Part shown: positions 17,274 to 25,941 of the stretch, one piece after another
Layout: each line of letters begins with the position of its first letter
Position numbering within the stretch: position 1 is the first letter of the stretch
NCBI RefSeq assembly: GCF_016894445.1
Contig: NZ_CP056775.1
Location: 5,072,001 to 5,136,000 of the forward strand
Source of the DNA: Dyadobacter sandarakinus
GTDB taxonomy: Bacteria > Bacteroidota > Bacteroidia > Cytophagales > Spirosomataceae
Length of the DNA stretch: 64,000 nucleotides
Direction: 5' to 3'
Made by a program: the position numbers and the translations under genes
The notes under the pieces: model-generated
Seen by the model: the letters and a program-made list of their open reading frames with translations, nothing else
Database searches by the model: none
What the model was told of the DNA's origin: nothing

Positions 17274-19088
17274 ATGCAAGCCATTCGCAACATCGCAATT
17301 ATTGCGCACGTTGACCACGGTAAAACTACGTTGGTTGACAAAATCATCCATGCATCCAAGCTTTTCCGCGACAACCAGGAATTTGAGGACCTGATCCTTG
17401 ATAATAATGATCTGGAACGTGAACGTGGGATCACCATTGTTTCCAAGAACGTATCCGTTCGCTACAAAGACACGAAGATCAACGTAATTGATACACCAGG
17501 TCACGCCGACTTTGGCGGAGAGGTGGAACGCGTACTCAAAATGGCGGATGGTGTTTTACTTCTTGTGGATGCATTTGAAGGACCTATGCCACAAACTCGT
17601 TTTGTTTTGGGAAAAGCCATCGGACTTGGCCTGAAACCAATTGTTGTTGTAAATAAAGTAGATAAGGAAAACTGCCGCCCGGAAGAAGTTCAGGAAAATG
17701 TGTTTGACCTGATGTTCAACCTTGGCGCTACCGAAGACCAGCTGGATTTTGTGACCGTTTATGGTTCGTCAAAACAAGGCTGGATGGGCCCGGACTGGCA
17801 GAAACCAACTGATAACATTACGTACTTGCTGGATACGATCATCGAATCGATTCCTGAGCCGGTGATTGAGGAAGGTACCCTGCAGATGCAGATCACTTCG
17901 CTGGACTACAATGCATTTGTAGGACGGATTGCCATCGGCCGTGTGAAACGCGGAACGATCAAAGAAGGACAAACCCTGTCTCTCTGCAAGGCTGACGGTG
18001 TGATCAAGAAAGTGAAAGTAAAAGAACTTCAGACGTTTGAAGGTCTGGGCCGGGTGAAAGTTTCGGAAGTTTCTGCCGGAGATATCTGCGCAGTAACCGG
18101 AATTGAGGATTTCGAAATTGGTGATACCATCGCTGATCTTGAAAATCCGGAACCAATCGCACGTATTGCCGTGGATGAGCCTACGATGAACATGCTCTTC
18201 ACGATCAACAACTCTCCATTCTTTGGTAAAGAAGGCAAGTTTGTAACATCACGTCACTTGCGTGACCGCCTGATGAAAGAAACTGAGAAAAACCTGGCAT
18301 TGCGCGTTGAGCCGACAGATACTGAAGATAAATTCCTTGTTTTCGGACGTGGTATCCTCCACTTGTCTGTATTGATCGAAACCATGCGTCGTGAAGGTTA
18401 CGAGCTGCAACTAGGTCAGCCTCAGGTGCTTTTTAAAGAAGATGAAAAAGGAGAGCGTCTTGAACCGATCGAAACACTGGTTGTGGATGTGCCTGAAGCA
18501 ACTGCGGGTAAGGTAATCGAGCTTGCAACCCAGCGTAAAGGTGAATTGCTGATCATGGAGCCTAAAGGCGATTTGCAGCATCTTGAATTCCTGATTCCTT
18601 CAAGAGGGTTGATCGGTCTTCGCTCAAACGTATTGACAGCGACGCAGGGTGAGGCAGTAATGACGCACCGTTTTAAAGAGTTCGGTACTTTCCGCGGACC
18701 TATCCCGGGACGTATCAGCGGTTCGATCATTTCGAAAAATACAGGACCGGCAACCGGTTACACCATTGATAAATTGCAGGATCGCGGTCGCTTCTTTGTG
18801 GAGCCGGGTGACGAGATTTACGGTGGACAGGTAATTGGTGAGCACAACCGTCCGAACGATATCGTAGTGAACCTTCAGGAAGCAAAAAAACTGACCAACA
18901 TGCGTGCCTCCGGTACGGACGATGGTTTGAGAATTGCTCCGAAAATCAACTTCTCTCTGGAAGAATCCATGGAATACATCCAGAAAGACGAATACCTGGA
19001 AGTAACGCCTCAGAGCATGCGTATGCGGAAAATCTACCTGGACGAAAACGAGCGCAAGCGCTACTCGTCCAAGCTGGAAACTGCATAG
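17274..19088 (+). CDS. typA: Translational GTPase TypA/BipA
   Basis: A 604-residue ribosome-associated GTPase of the EF-G/LepA superfamily, involved in late 50S assembly and cold or stress adaptation in model bacteria. The G domain has AHVDHGKTTL (about 9-18), the switch region RERGITI, DTPGHADFGGE and NKVD; the BipA-specific C-terminal domain ends the protein. The frame extends 29 codons upstream, but MQAIRNIAI is the conserved start, leaving a leader of about 97 bases after the -7 box. Its codon use is more biased than that of its neighbours, as expected for a well-expressed gene. A strong terminator follows. Confidence 0.96.
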   Translation: MQAIRNIAIIAHVDHGKTTLVDKIIHASKLFRDNQEFEDLILDNNDLERERGITIVSKNVSVRYKDTKINVIDTPGHADFGGEVERVLKMADGVLLLVDAFEGPMPQTRFVLGKAIGLGLKPIVVVNKVDKENCRPEEVQENVFDLMFNLGATEDQLDFVTVYGSSKQGWMGPDWQKPTDNITYLLDTIIESIPEPVIEEGTLQMQITSLDYNAFVGRIAIGRVKRGTIKEGQTLSLCKADGVIKKVKVKELQTFEGLGRVKVSEVSAGDICAVTGIEDFEIGDTIADLENPEPIARIAVDEPTMNMLFTINNSPFFGKEGKFVTSRHLRDRLMKETEKNLALRVEPTDTEDKFLVFGRGILHLSVLIETMRREGYELQLGQPQVLFKEDEKGERLEPIETLVVDVPEATAGKVIELATQRKGELLIMEPKGDLQHLEFLIPSRGLIGLRSNVLTATQGEAVMTHRFKEFGTFRGPIPGRISGSIISKNTGPATGYTIDKLQDRGRFFVEPGDEIYGGQVIGEHNRPNDIVVNLQEAKKLTNMRASGTDDGLRIAPKINFSLEESMEYIQKDEYLEVTPQSMRMRKIYLDENERKRYSSKLETA

Positions 19089-19110
19089 TCTGACTTACAT
19101 ACAGATTGGG

Positions 19111-19140
19111 AAAAAGGAAGCGCTCGCGCTTCCTTTTTTT
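19111..19140 (+). terminator. Rho-independent terminator of typA
   Basis: GGAAGCG-CTCG-CGCTTCC stem-loop flanked by an A run before and seven T after, 30 bases past the typA stop. Confidence 0.9.
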
Positions 19141-19388
19141 GTTTTAGTCCTATATCAAATTAAGAAGTTACTGAACTGCTGCTATAAATGATCCCGGAAA
19201 CTTCGGGCACCTGGTTTTAATTGCTGGCATTATTATCATGCTCTTTTACATTTCAGTAATTCAGGTAAATACTCTACAAAATTCTGTCTTCCTGTATAAT
19301 GCTGTGTATTCCTTTTAAGCTTTGAATTATTGATGATACATTCTATTTAACATCACTTTATTATACAATTCCAAGAATATCTAGTTTT

Positions 19389-19420
19389 TTGCTTTTATAT
19401 CAGCAAATCTTTTATGTTTG
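19389..19420 (+). promoter_or_regulatory. Predicted promoter of gdhA
   Basis: TATGTTTG at 19413-19420 fits TAnnTTTG, with TTG at 19389-19391 upstream (21 bases between, one longer than the usual range). The rest of the 340-base gap from the typA terminator to gdhA is AT-rich and shows no gene; regulators could bind there. Confidence 0.6.
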
Positions 19421-19480
19421 TGTAACCACAACGACGCAATATTATAACACGCTAATTTACAGTACCTTAAATTAAGTAAG

Positions 19481-20755
19481 ATGTCGTACATAGAACCTGC
19501 TCCAATTAAGGATAAAGAAAATCCACTGGAGTCCATGATGCAAAGATTTGACAAGGCTGTTGAGCTACTGGGAATATCCGGAGAAATGTATCAGATCCTG
19601 AAAGTACCCCGCAAGCAGGTGACAGTGGGCTTGCCGGTAACCATGGATTCCGGCGAGATCCGCGTATTTGAGGGTTACCGGGTGATCCACTCCACGATTC
19701 TGGGTCCGAGTAAAGGAGGTATCCGGTTTGACCCGGATGTGAATATTGACGAAGTACGCGCACTCGCTGCCTGGATGACGTGGAAATGCGCTGTGGTGGA
19801 CATTCCCTATGGTGGTGCCAAGGGTGGTGTTGCATGTAATCCACGGGAAATGTCAGCCGGGGAGATCGAACGCTTGACGCGCGCTTATACCACCGCGCTC
19901 CTGGATGTTTTCGGTCCTGATCAGGATATTCCGGCGCCTGATATGGGTACCGGGCCCCGCGAAATGGCCTGGCTTATGGATGAATATTCCAAGGCAAAAG
20001 GTATGACCGTGCAGGCGGTGGTAACCGGCAAGCCACTGGTACTCGGCGGCTCGCTGGGCCGGACAGAGGCCACTGGCCGCGGTGTTACCATATCAGCAGT
20101 GACCGGCATGGAAAAGCTACGCATTAATCCCTACCGGGCTACTGCAGCCGTACAGGGTTTCGGCAACGTGGGCTCGCATGCTGCCTTGCTGCTGAGGGAA
20201 AGAGGTGTTGCTATTCATGCAATCAGTGATATTTCCGGAGCCTATTATAACGATAAGGGCATTGACGTAGCGGATGCCGTAAAATACCGTGAGAACAACA
20301 ATGGTTCGCTGGAAGGTTATCCGGGGGCCGAGCTGATACCGGGAGATGATATCCTGACCCTGCCGGTGGATGTGCTGGTACCCGCAGCGAAGGAAGATGT
20401 GATTACCCGCCGCAATGCCGCAGGTATCCAGGCCAAAATAATCGTGGAAGGTGCCAATGGTCCTACTTCCGCCAAAGCCGACGACATCATCAATGAAAAA
20501 GGAATTATGGTGGTACCCGATATCCTGGCGAATGCAGGAGGTGTTACCGTTTCCTACTTTGAGTGGGTACAAAATCGCATCGGATACAAATGGACGCTCG
20601 ACCGGATCAACCGGCGTACGGACAGGATCATGAAGGATTCATTTGATAAAGTGTATGAAACCGCTCAAAAATACAAGGTTTCGCTTCGTATTGCAGCTTA
20701 TATCGTGGCAATCGACAAGGTGTCAAGTACCTACAAGTACCGCGGCGGGTTTTGA
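19481..20755 (+). CDS. gdhA: Glutamate dehydrogenase (Glu/Leu/Phe/Val dehydrogenase family)
   Basis: A 424-residue hexameric-type dehydrogenase interconverting glutamate and 2-oxoglutarate plus ammonia. Substrate lysine lies in GPSKGG (about Lys78), the catalytic lysine in PYGGAKGG (Lys114), the proton-relay aspartate in PAPDMGT (Asp154), and the Rossmann loop is VQGFGNVGS (about 222-230). Length and sequence style match the NAD(H)-linked catabolic group (about 420 residues, as in Bacillus RocG/GudB) rather than the ~445-residue NADPH enzymes; cofactor use is inferred. It has its own promoter and terminator and could work with rocD in arginine/ornithine catabolism, though they are 12 kb apart. 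Confidence 0.93.
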   Translation: MSYIEPAPIKDKENPLESMMQRFDKAVELLGISGEMYQILKVPRKQVTVGLPVTMDSGEIRVFEGYRVIHSTILGPSKGGIRFDPDVNIDEVRALAAWMTWKCAVVDIPYGGAKGGVACNPREMSAGEIERLTRAYTTALLDVFGPDQDIPAPDMGTGPREMAWLMDEYSKAKGMTVQAVVTGKPLVLGGSLGRTEATGRGVTISAVTGMEKLRINPYRATAAVQGFGNVGSHAALLLRERGVAIHAISDISGAYYNDKGIDVADAVKYRENNNGSLEGYPGAELIPGDDILTLPVDVLVPAAKEDVITRRNAAGIQAKIIVEGANGPTSAKADDIINEKGIMVVPDILANAGGVTVSYFEWVQNRIGYKWTLDRINRRTDRIMKDSFDKVYETAQKYKVSLRIAAYIVAIDKVSSTYKYRGGF

Positions 20756-20771
20756 TCATCAGCGCCGGCAC

Positions 20772-20810
20772 AAAGGCAGTATCCTGACAGGGGTACTGCC
20801 TTTTTTGTTT
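20772..20810 (+). terminator. Rho-independent terminator of gdhA
   Basis: AAAGGCAGTA pairs with TACTGCCTTT across a 12-base loop and is followed by TTTTTGTTTT. Confidence 0.88.
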
Positions 20811-20825
20811 TACATCAATGATTGT

Positions 20826-20903
20826 GTTAACATTCAGTTAAATCAGGCGCCTGTCAGTACGATGGACTGCTTCTTCCGGGCAGATATGTTAATTTTAAGT
20901 TAA
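20826..20903 (+). promoter_or_regulatory. Two GTTAA-N6-GTTAA direct-repeat boxes upstream of the sensor kinase
   Basis: GTTAA occurs at 20826 and 20837 and again at 20888 and 20899, each pair exactly 11 bases apart. Direct repeats with an 11-base period are the binding pattern of PhoB/OmpR-type response regulators. They precede a PhoR-like kinase gene by 70-150 bases, so autoregulation is plausible but unproven. Confidence 0.4.
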
Positions 20904-20975
20904 AAATCATCGTTCAACCTGTAAAACGCGCATCTCTGCGGGTAACAAAGCTCCGGAGCGCGAAAACGTACACCC

Positions 20976-22067
20976 ATGTCCCTCAGTCCCCGGTTTATTG
21001 CGGTTATCCTCGCCCTGCTGATTTCCCTGATCACCACCAGTTTTCTTGCCTTTGTCGACGGGGTGTCCAAAGGCATGCTTTTCGTGACCGCCATTTCGTC
21101 GGTGGTAACCTCCTTTTTCCTGACCCTCTACACCATTGATGTGCTTGTTTTCAGGGAAGTGAACAAGATGTACCGCACGATCCACAAGCTCAAAATGAGG
21201 GATTTCAATATGACGCCCCGCAAAAAGCTCATCCAGGAATCCAACCCTATGCGGACTATCAATGATGAGATCTTTGTTTATGTTACCAAAAAACAGAAGG
21301 AAATCGATGAGCTGAAAAAGCTGGAACTCTTCCGCCGCGAGTTCCTGGCAGATGTCTCCCACGAGTTTAAAACACCCATTTTTGCGGCTCAGGGGTTTAT
21401 CCATACTTTGTTGGACGGAGCTATGGAAGACGAAAATGTGCGGGAGCGTTTTCTGAGAAAAGCGGCCAAAAATCTGGATAGCCTGGATGTGCTGGTAAAA
21501 GACCTGCTGGTGCTGTCGCAAATGGAAACAGGCGATATTAAAATGAATACTGCTCCCATGGACATCCGGCTGCTTACGCATAACATTTTTAGCCGGCTCG
21601 AAAACATTGCCCATAGCCGGGAGGTAACACTTAAAGTTAAACCCGAGGATATGCCCGAAGTATGGGTGCTGGCCGACATGGACCGGATCGAGCAGGTAAT
21701 GCTCAACCTCATTGAAAATGCAATCAAGTACGGGAAGGAAGGTGGAAAAGTGGTTGTACAGTTTACCGAAACGAAAAAATATATTGACGTGGCGGTTCGT
21801 GATAATGGTCCCGGAATTCCGCATGAGCATTTAAATCGTATTTTTGAACGCTTTTACAGGGTGGATAAAAGCCGGTCGAAGGACATCGGGGGGACCGGGC
21901 TGGGACTGGCCATTGTGAAGCATATTCTCAATGCGCACCATACCAAGATCGCCGTCATGTCCAAGCCCGACAAAGGGACAACTTTCTCGTTCAAGCTTGA
22001 AAAAGCCTTTGTGCATCATGCACTCGAAAACCAGACCGAAGAAGCCCTGCCCGAGCAACATCCTTAA
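20976..22067 (+). CDS. PhoR-like sensor histidine kinase
   Basis: A 363-residue inner-membrane kinase. Two transmembrane segments (about 7-27 and 35-58) enclose almost no periplasmic loop, so it probably senses within the membrane or through partners. A linker leads to HisKA with the phospho-acceptor His129 in DVSHEFKTP, and a full HATPase domain follows: N box NLIENAIKYG, G1 DNGPGIP, F box RFYRVDKSRS, G2 GGTGLGLAIVKH. The layout is that of the PhoR/WalK group. No response-regulator gene adjoins it; a partner must lie elsewhere. Confidence 0.9.
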   Translation: MSLSPRFIAVILALLISLITTSFLAFVDGVSKGMLFVTAISSVVTSFFLTLYTIDVLVFREVNKMYRTIHKLKMRDFNMTPRKKLIQESNPMRTINDEIFVYVTKKQKEIDELKKLELFRREFLADVSHEFKTPIFAAQGFIHTLLDGAMEDENVRERFLRKAAKNLDSLDVLVKDLLVLSQMETGDIKMNTAPMDIRLLTHNIFSRLENIAHSREVTLKVKPEDMPEVWVLADMDRIEQVMLNLIENAIKYGKEGGKVVVQFTETKKYIDVAVRDNGPGIPHEHLNRIFERFYRVDKSRSKDIGGTGLGLAIVKHILNAHHTKIAVMSKPDKGTTFSFKLEKAFVHHALENQTEEALPEQHP

Positions 22068-22097
22068 TCTATTTTATAATCATTTAAACTTCTTTCC

Positions 22098-22397
22098 ATG
22101 TTTGTTCACAACGTATTCTTCTGGCTTAAAGAAAAAGATAATCAAGAAGCAAAAAGCGCTCTGCTGGCCGGTATCAAGTCACTCGAAGCTATTGAGTCCA
22201 TCGACAAAGCTTACATTGGCGAGCCTGCCGGTACACGCCGCCCGGTAATCGATGCTTCTTACGACTTTGCCGAAGTCCTTGTTTTTGCAGATGAAGCCGC
22301 GCATGACGAATACCAGGTTCACCCCCTCCATACAAAGTTTGTGGAAGAGTGCGCCCACCTCTGGGAGAAAGTGGTGATATACGATGTGGAAGCCTGA
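22098..22397 (+). CDS. Dabb (stress-responsive A/B barrel) domain protein
   Basis: A 99-residue cytoplasmic protein of the Dabb family: MFVHNVFFWLKE start, alternating strands, and the HPLHTKFVEECAHLW segment typical of the dimeric alpha/beta barrel. Some members are stress-induced or act as small-molecule cyclases; the function here cannot be told. It starts 30 bases after the kinase gene and may share its transcript. Confidence 0.85.
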   Translation: MFVHNVFFWLKEKDNQEAKSALLAGIKSLEAIESIDKAYIGEPAGTRRPVIDASYDFAEVLVFADEAAHDEYQVHPLHTKFVEECAHLWEKVVIYDVEA

Positions 22398-22413
22398 CCT
22401 TTGATAATAAATG

Positions 22414-22521
22414 TTAACAGTTTATCCACATTCATTTTGTGGATAAACTGTTAATAACATTGAAAATAATTGAACGACAGCTAGTTAACCTATGTTTACA
22501 AGTGTTGTAAAATGTGGATAA
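22414..22521. promoter_or_regulatory. Cluster of three perfect DnaA boxes, two in a 17-bp-arm palindrome
   Basis: TTATCCACA, the consensus DnaA box, occurs at 22422-22430 on the plus strand and on the minus strand at 22438-22446 and 22513-22521. The first two form a perfect inverted repeat with 17-base arms (22414-22430 and 22438-22454) around TTCATTT. The 222-base intergenic region is AT-rich. It could be a DnaA titration or control site, a secondary origin element, or chance plus a terminator-like hairpin without a T run. Confidence 0.6.
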
Positions 22522-22619
22522 CTCTGTTACAACCTTCTGCCCTGTGACTACTTGATCCCTGAAAGGACACTTTTGAATGGTATCTGACGTTTTATTAATA
22601 GTACAAACCAAGGATTGCC

Positions 22620-22919
22620 ATGAATAGGAACCGAGTAATCTTAACAGCGGTATTCGCGTTGATCGCAACCATTATCATCTCATCATGCTCCCATCGTACC
22701 TATTACGGACCGGATTATGGATATGGTTACGGTTACCGGTATCACAGGCCATTACCACCGCCCCCTCCCCGACGAGTAGTAGTTGTTCCTGCACCGCGAC
22801 ACCGCATTATTTATGCGGATAGGCACCGGCCCAGCAGGTACGACAAGCGTCATTACCGGCAGCAATACCACCGGGGCGATCACTACGGAAATCGGAACCG
22901 CACACGCGGTCCGAGATAA
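22620..22919 (+). CDS. Small Tyr/His/Arg-rich putative lipoprotein
   Basis: A 99-residue exported protein. The leader ends in IISSC (Cys23), a lipobox-like site. The mature part is strongly biased: a Gly-Tyr run, five prolines in a row, a VVVVPAPRH stretch and a C-terminal half rich in His, Arg, Tyr and Asn, giving a very basic protein. No family is recognised with confidence; similar basic YG/PR-rich envelope proteins are common in Bacteroidota. It follows the DnaA-box region and ends before a symmetric terminator. Confidence 0.65.
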   Translation: MNRNRVILTAVFALIATIIISSCSHRTYYGPDYGYGYGYRYHRPLPPPPPRRVVVVPAPRHRIIYADRHRPSRYDKRHYRQQYHRGDHYGNRNRTRGPR

Positions 22920-22936
22920 TCAGGTTACATTTTGAA

Positions 22937-22985
22937 AACAGAAAAAGGTAGAAATGACATGCATTTCTACCTTTTTCTGTTTTTG
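22937..22985. terminator. Bidirectional rho-independent terminator
   Basis: Perfect 20-base inverted repeat (22937-22956 with 22962-22981), five-base loop, with A-rich and T-rich edges on both strands. It lies between two convergent genes and should end transcripts from both sides. Confidence 0.92.
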
Positions 22986-22998
22986 CGTAATGCCCGTG

Positions 22999-24354
22999 CT
23001 AGTTAGCTCCGTCTATGTTTGATTTGGATGTTTTGGCTTCCTCAGGCGCTTTAAATTTTGCATGCTCAATTTTGAGTACGACCGTATTGGGCCACTGGCG
23101 GTTGGTGTAAAACCGCTGACCATTCACGGCACTCACTGCAAGTCCCAGAGGTGTTGCCGAGCTCCGGATAGAGGCATCAAAATTGTTGACGTACTCCACA
23201 AGCTCACTTTTGTATCCTAGTACGCTTACCTTCGTTTGCGCAGTGCCTTCAATCAGCGGGAACAAAAACTCGCGCCGCTGGCCATACTTCCAGTCATCAT
23301 CCCGCTTTTTGGTTACAAATGCATATATCGTCTTCTCGTCATTGGACTGCGTAAACCATACATCCTTGTCACGGATCACCGGCAGTGGCTTCACCGCGTA
23401 AATAGATTCACTGTTTGCAAAATTCCAGAGCGCGATCTCACGCAGCAGGCTTTCCTGCTCAATCTGGATCTCTCCATTGGGTTTCGGACCTACGTTCAGC
23501 AGGAAATTTCCTCCTTTTGCCCGGATCTCGATCAGCATGTTAATGATTTCAGTACCCGATTTATGCGGATCATTGGTGGGCTTGTACTGCCAGTCGGTAC
23601 CCATGGTATAACAAGCTTCCCAGGGGCGGGGCGAAGCTTTGTCGGGAATGTTCTGCTCGGGCGTGTTCATGGCGTCACGTGTAATGACGAGGTCGGGTTG
23701 CAGGCTCCACGCATATTCACGCAGTCCGTCACCGGGCCCGTCAAAAAACATGATGTCAATCTTGCCGTAATTGGTCAGTAATTCCTTGATCTGCTGCTTG
23801 TCGTAGGCCATCAGTTCCGGATTGTTTACAGGGAACTGTCTTTTATCCTGCAGCCTGCCCAGCGGGATATTGTTTTTATGAAAAAACAGGAAATCCTCCG
23901 GTGAAAAATAGAGCCCTATGGCAATTCCCTGCTTGCGGAAAGCCTGGATGATCTCCTTCGTCACGTCCCTTTTAAAGGGTGTGTTCATCACATTGAAGGT
24001 GGTTGACTTTGTATCAAACATGCAGAATCCGGAATGATGCTTGGTGGTGAAAACCACGTACTTCATTCCCGCCAGCCGCGCCATGGTCGCCCATTCATCC
24101 GGATCAAATTTCTTGGGATTGAAAAAGCCCGGCAGCTCGCGGATGTATTTGTCGACATATTCATCCGACGCGCCCGCCAGCGAGTGACTGATCACCGCTC
24201 CCAGTGATACATCCACATTCCAGTGTACAAACATCCCGAAGCCAAGGTTCTGAAACCATTGGACGCGATCGGGTTTGTTGGAAGTCTGCTGCGAAAAGCC
24301 CAGCAAGGACCAGCAGCATAAAGTCAGGGTAAAAACAAATCTTCGAAAAATCAT
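22999..24354 (-). CDS. Secreted alpha-L-fucosidase, GH29
   Basis: A 451-residue glycoside hydrolase with a signal peptide ending in GFSQ (about residue 21). The GH29 barrel shows WFQNLGFGMFVHW, the substrate-contacting HH pair in TKHHSGFCMF (106-107) and the catalytic nucleophile in IMFFDGP (Asp205). A C-terminal beta domain follows. It should release terminal alpha-L-fucose from glycans in the periplasm or outside; the acid/base residue is not identifiable by eye. It is transcribed divergently from a sodium:solute symporter, a common arrangement for sugar scavenging. Confidence 0.92.
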   Translation of the reverse strand: MIFRRFVFTLTLCCWSLLGFSQQTSNKPDRVQWFQNLGFGMFVHWNVDVSLGAVISHSLAGASDEYVDKYIRELPGFFNPKKFDPDEWATMARLAGMKYVVFTTKHHSGFCMFDTKSTTFNVMNTPFKRDVTKEIIQAFRKQGIAIGLYFSPEDFLFFHKNNIPLGRLQDKRQFPVNNPELMAYDKQQIKELLTNYGKIDIMFFDGPGDGLREYAWSLQPDLVITRDAMNTPEQNIPDKASPRPWEACYTMGTDWQYKPTNDPHKSGTEIINMLIEIRAKGGNFLLNVGPKPNGEIQIEQESLLREIALWNFANSESIYAVKPLPVIRDKDVWFTQSNDEKTIYAFVTKKRDDDWKYGQRREFLFPLIEGTAQTKVSVLGYKSELVEYVNNFDASIRSSATPLGLAVSAVNGQRFYTNRQWPNTVVLKIEHAKFKAPEEAKTSKSNIDGAN

Positions 24355-24471
24355 GATAACAGGAATTGGTCCCTCCTAAGATGGAGAGAAACGCCTGCCC
24401 ATACCCTAATTGATGTATTTTTTTATATTTTCAACCTCCAATTCGTTAAAACTGACGATCGTACCCGACTA

Positions 24472-25857
24472 ATGCTTGCTTTTTCCATCCTCCTTTACCT
24501 GTTTGCCAACCTCCTCATCGGCTTGTGGGCATCCCGGAAAATTTCAACTACACAGGATTTTGTACTTGCCGGCAGGCGCCTCCCGCTGGTACTGGCTGCA
24601 TCGGCTACATTCGCTACCTGGTTCGGGTCGGAAACGATCATGGGCGCACCTGCGGAATTTGTAGAAAACGGATTGCTGGGTGTGATCGAAGATCCGTTTG
24701 GGGCCGCACTCTGCCTTTTTCTGGTAGGCGTGTTTTTTGCGCGGCGTTTCTACAAAATGAACATTATCACGTTCTGTGATTTTTTCAGGATACGGTTCGG
24801 GCGGTATGCCGAGCTGCTCTCGGCTGTGCTCATTATACCTTCTTATTTCAGCTGGATCGCCGCGCAGCTACTGGCTATGGGTATTGTGCTCAAAATCGTA
24901 CTCGGCTGGTCGCTTACCGCCTGCGTCCTCACCAGCTCGGTAGTTGTGATCATTTATACCATCTGGGGAGGTATGTGGTCCATTTCCATTACCGATTTCC
25001 TGCAAACGATCATGATCATTGCCGGGCTGATTGCCGTTTCCTACGTATTATACGGGAAAGTAGGAGGCTTTAAGCCGCTGGTCGATGCTGCTCCGGAAGG
25101 ATTTTTCCGCTTCTTTCCCGACTTTACCTTTAAAGCAGGGGTCGAGTATATCGCAGCCTGGATAACCATCGGCTTAGGTTCCATTCCGCAGCAGGATGTT
25201 TTTCAGCGTGTTATGTCTGCAAAGTCCGCCAGTGTTTCTGTAAAGGCGACGCTGCTCTCGTCCATGATGTACCTGACGGTTGCGCTGCTGCCCCTTTTTA
25301 TTGCATTGTGCGCCCACTTCCTTTATCCATCCTCCGGTGGCGACAGGCAGATGATCATTCCCGATATGGTATTGCAGCACATGAGCCTTCCCTTACAGAT
25401 CATGTTTTTCGGGGCATTGGTATCCGCAATCCTGAGTACCACGAGCAGTGCCATCATGGCGCCAGCGGCGGTTTTGGGCGAAAATATTTTCAAGTTCTTT
25501 AATCCTGAACTGGATGACAAGCAGTTACTGCGCATTATCCGGATCGGGATTGTGGTGATTACTTCCATTTGTATCGTGCTTGCCGTCACCCGCGAAAGTA
25601 TTTTTGAGCTGGTTTCGGAATCTTCGGCGTTCAGCCTGGTTTCTTTGTTTGTACCCCTCACTGCGGGTATTTACTGGTCGTCGTCCAATGAAAATGGCTG
25701 TATCCTGTCCATGATTGCCGGCCTGGTTGTCTGGATGCTGTGCGCATACCTCAATACCGAGTATCCACCTATGATTTACGGATTGGTGGCAAGCTTTATC
25801 GGGCTTGTGGGAGGTAACTATATCCCGATTTCCGGGAGGCTGCGCCAGGGTTTGTAA
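24472..25857 (+). CDS. Sodium:solute symporter (SSS family)
   Basis: A 461-residue inner-membrane transporter with about 12-13 predicted helices. The N-terminal helix, the GRRLPLVLAASATFATWFG stretch and the GSIPQQDVFQRVMSAK segment are characteristic of SSS carriers. Substrate cannot be read from the sequence: sugars, proline/pantothenate or sialic acid are all possible. The divergent fucosidase and downstream GH13 enzyme make a sugar plausible. Confidence 0.9.
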   Translation: MLAFSILLYLFANLLIGLWASRKISTTQDFVLAGRRLPLVLAASATFATWFGSETIMGAPAEFVENGLLGVIEDPFGAALCLFLVGVFFARRFYKMNIITFCDFFRIRFGRYAELLSAVLIIPSYFSWIAAQLLAMGIVLKIVLGWSLTACVLTSSVVVIIYTIWGGMWSISITDFLQTIMIIAGLIAVSYVLYGKVGGFKPLVDAAPEGFFRFFPDFTFKAGVEYIAAWITIGLGSIPQQDVFQRVMSAKSASVSVKATLLSSMMYLTVALLPLFIALCAHFLYPSSGGDRQMIIPDMVLQHMSLPLQIMFFGALVSAILSTTSSAIMAPAAVLGENIFKFFNPELDDKQLLRIIRIGIVVITSICIVLAVTRESIFELVSESSAFSLVSLFVPLTAGIYWSSSNENGCILSMIAGLVVWMLCAYLNTEYPPMIYGLVASFIGLVGGNYIPISGRLRQGL

Positions 25858-25914
25858 TCGGGAAAGTGCAGGTACTTAGCGTGCGGTTTTTGTTTTTGTA
25901 TAAACTAAACTATT

Positions 25915-25941
25915 ATAACAGCTTAACTATGTAGCTGTTAT
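25915..25941 (+). promoter_or_regulatory. Palindrome covering the start codon of the GH13 gene
   Basis: ATAACAGCT (25915-25923) is repeated in reverse complement as AGCTGTTAT (25933-25941), overlapping the ATG at 25940. It could be an operator or an RNA hairpin that hides the start codon. Confidence 0.5.

Noticed and set aside
22398..22619. Main chromosomal replication origin
   Set aside because: DnaA boxes are real, but no dnaA, dnaN, gidA or similar origin-marking genes adjoin it, and plus-strand genes including typA on the left are transcribed toward it, so only a weaker claim is made.
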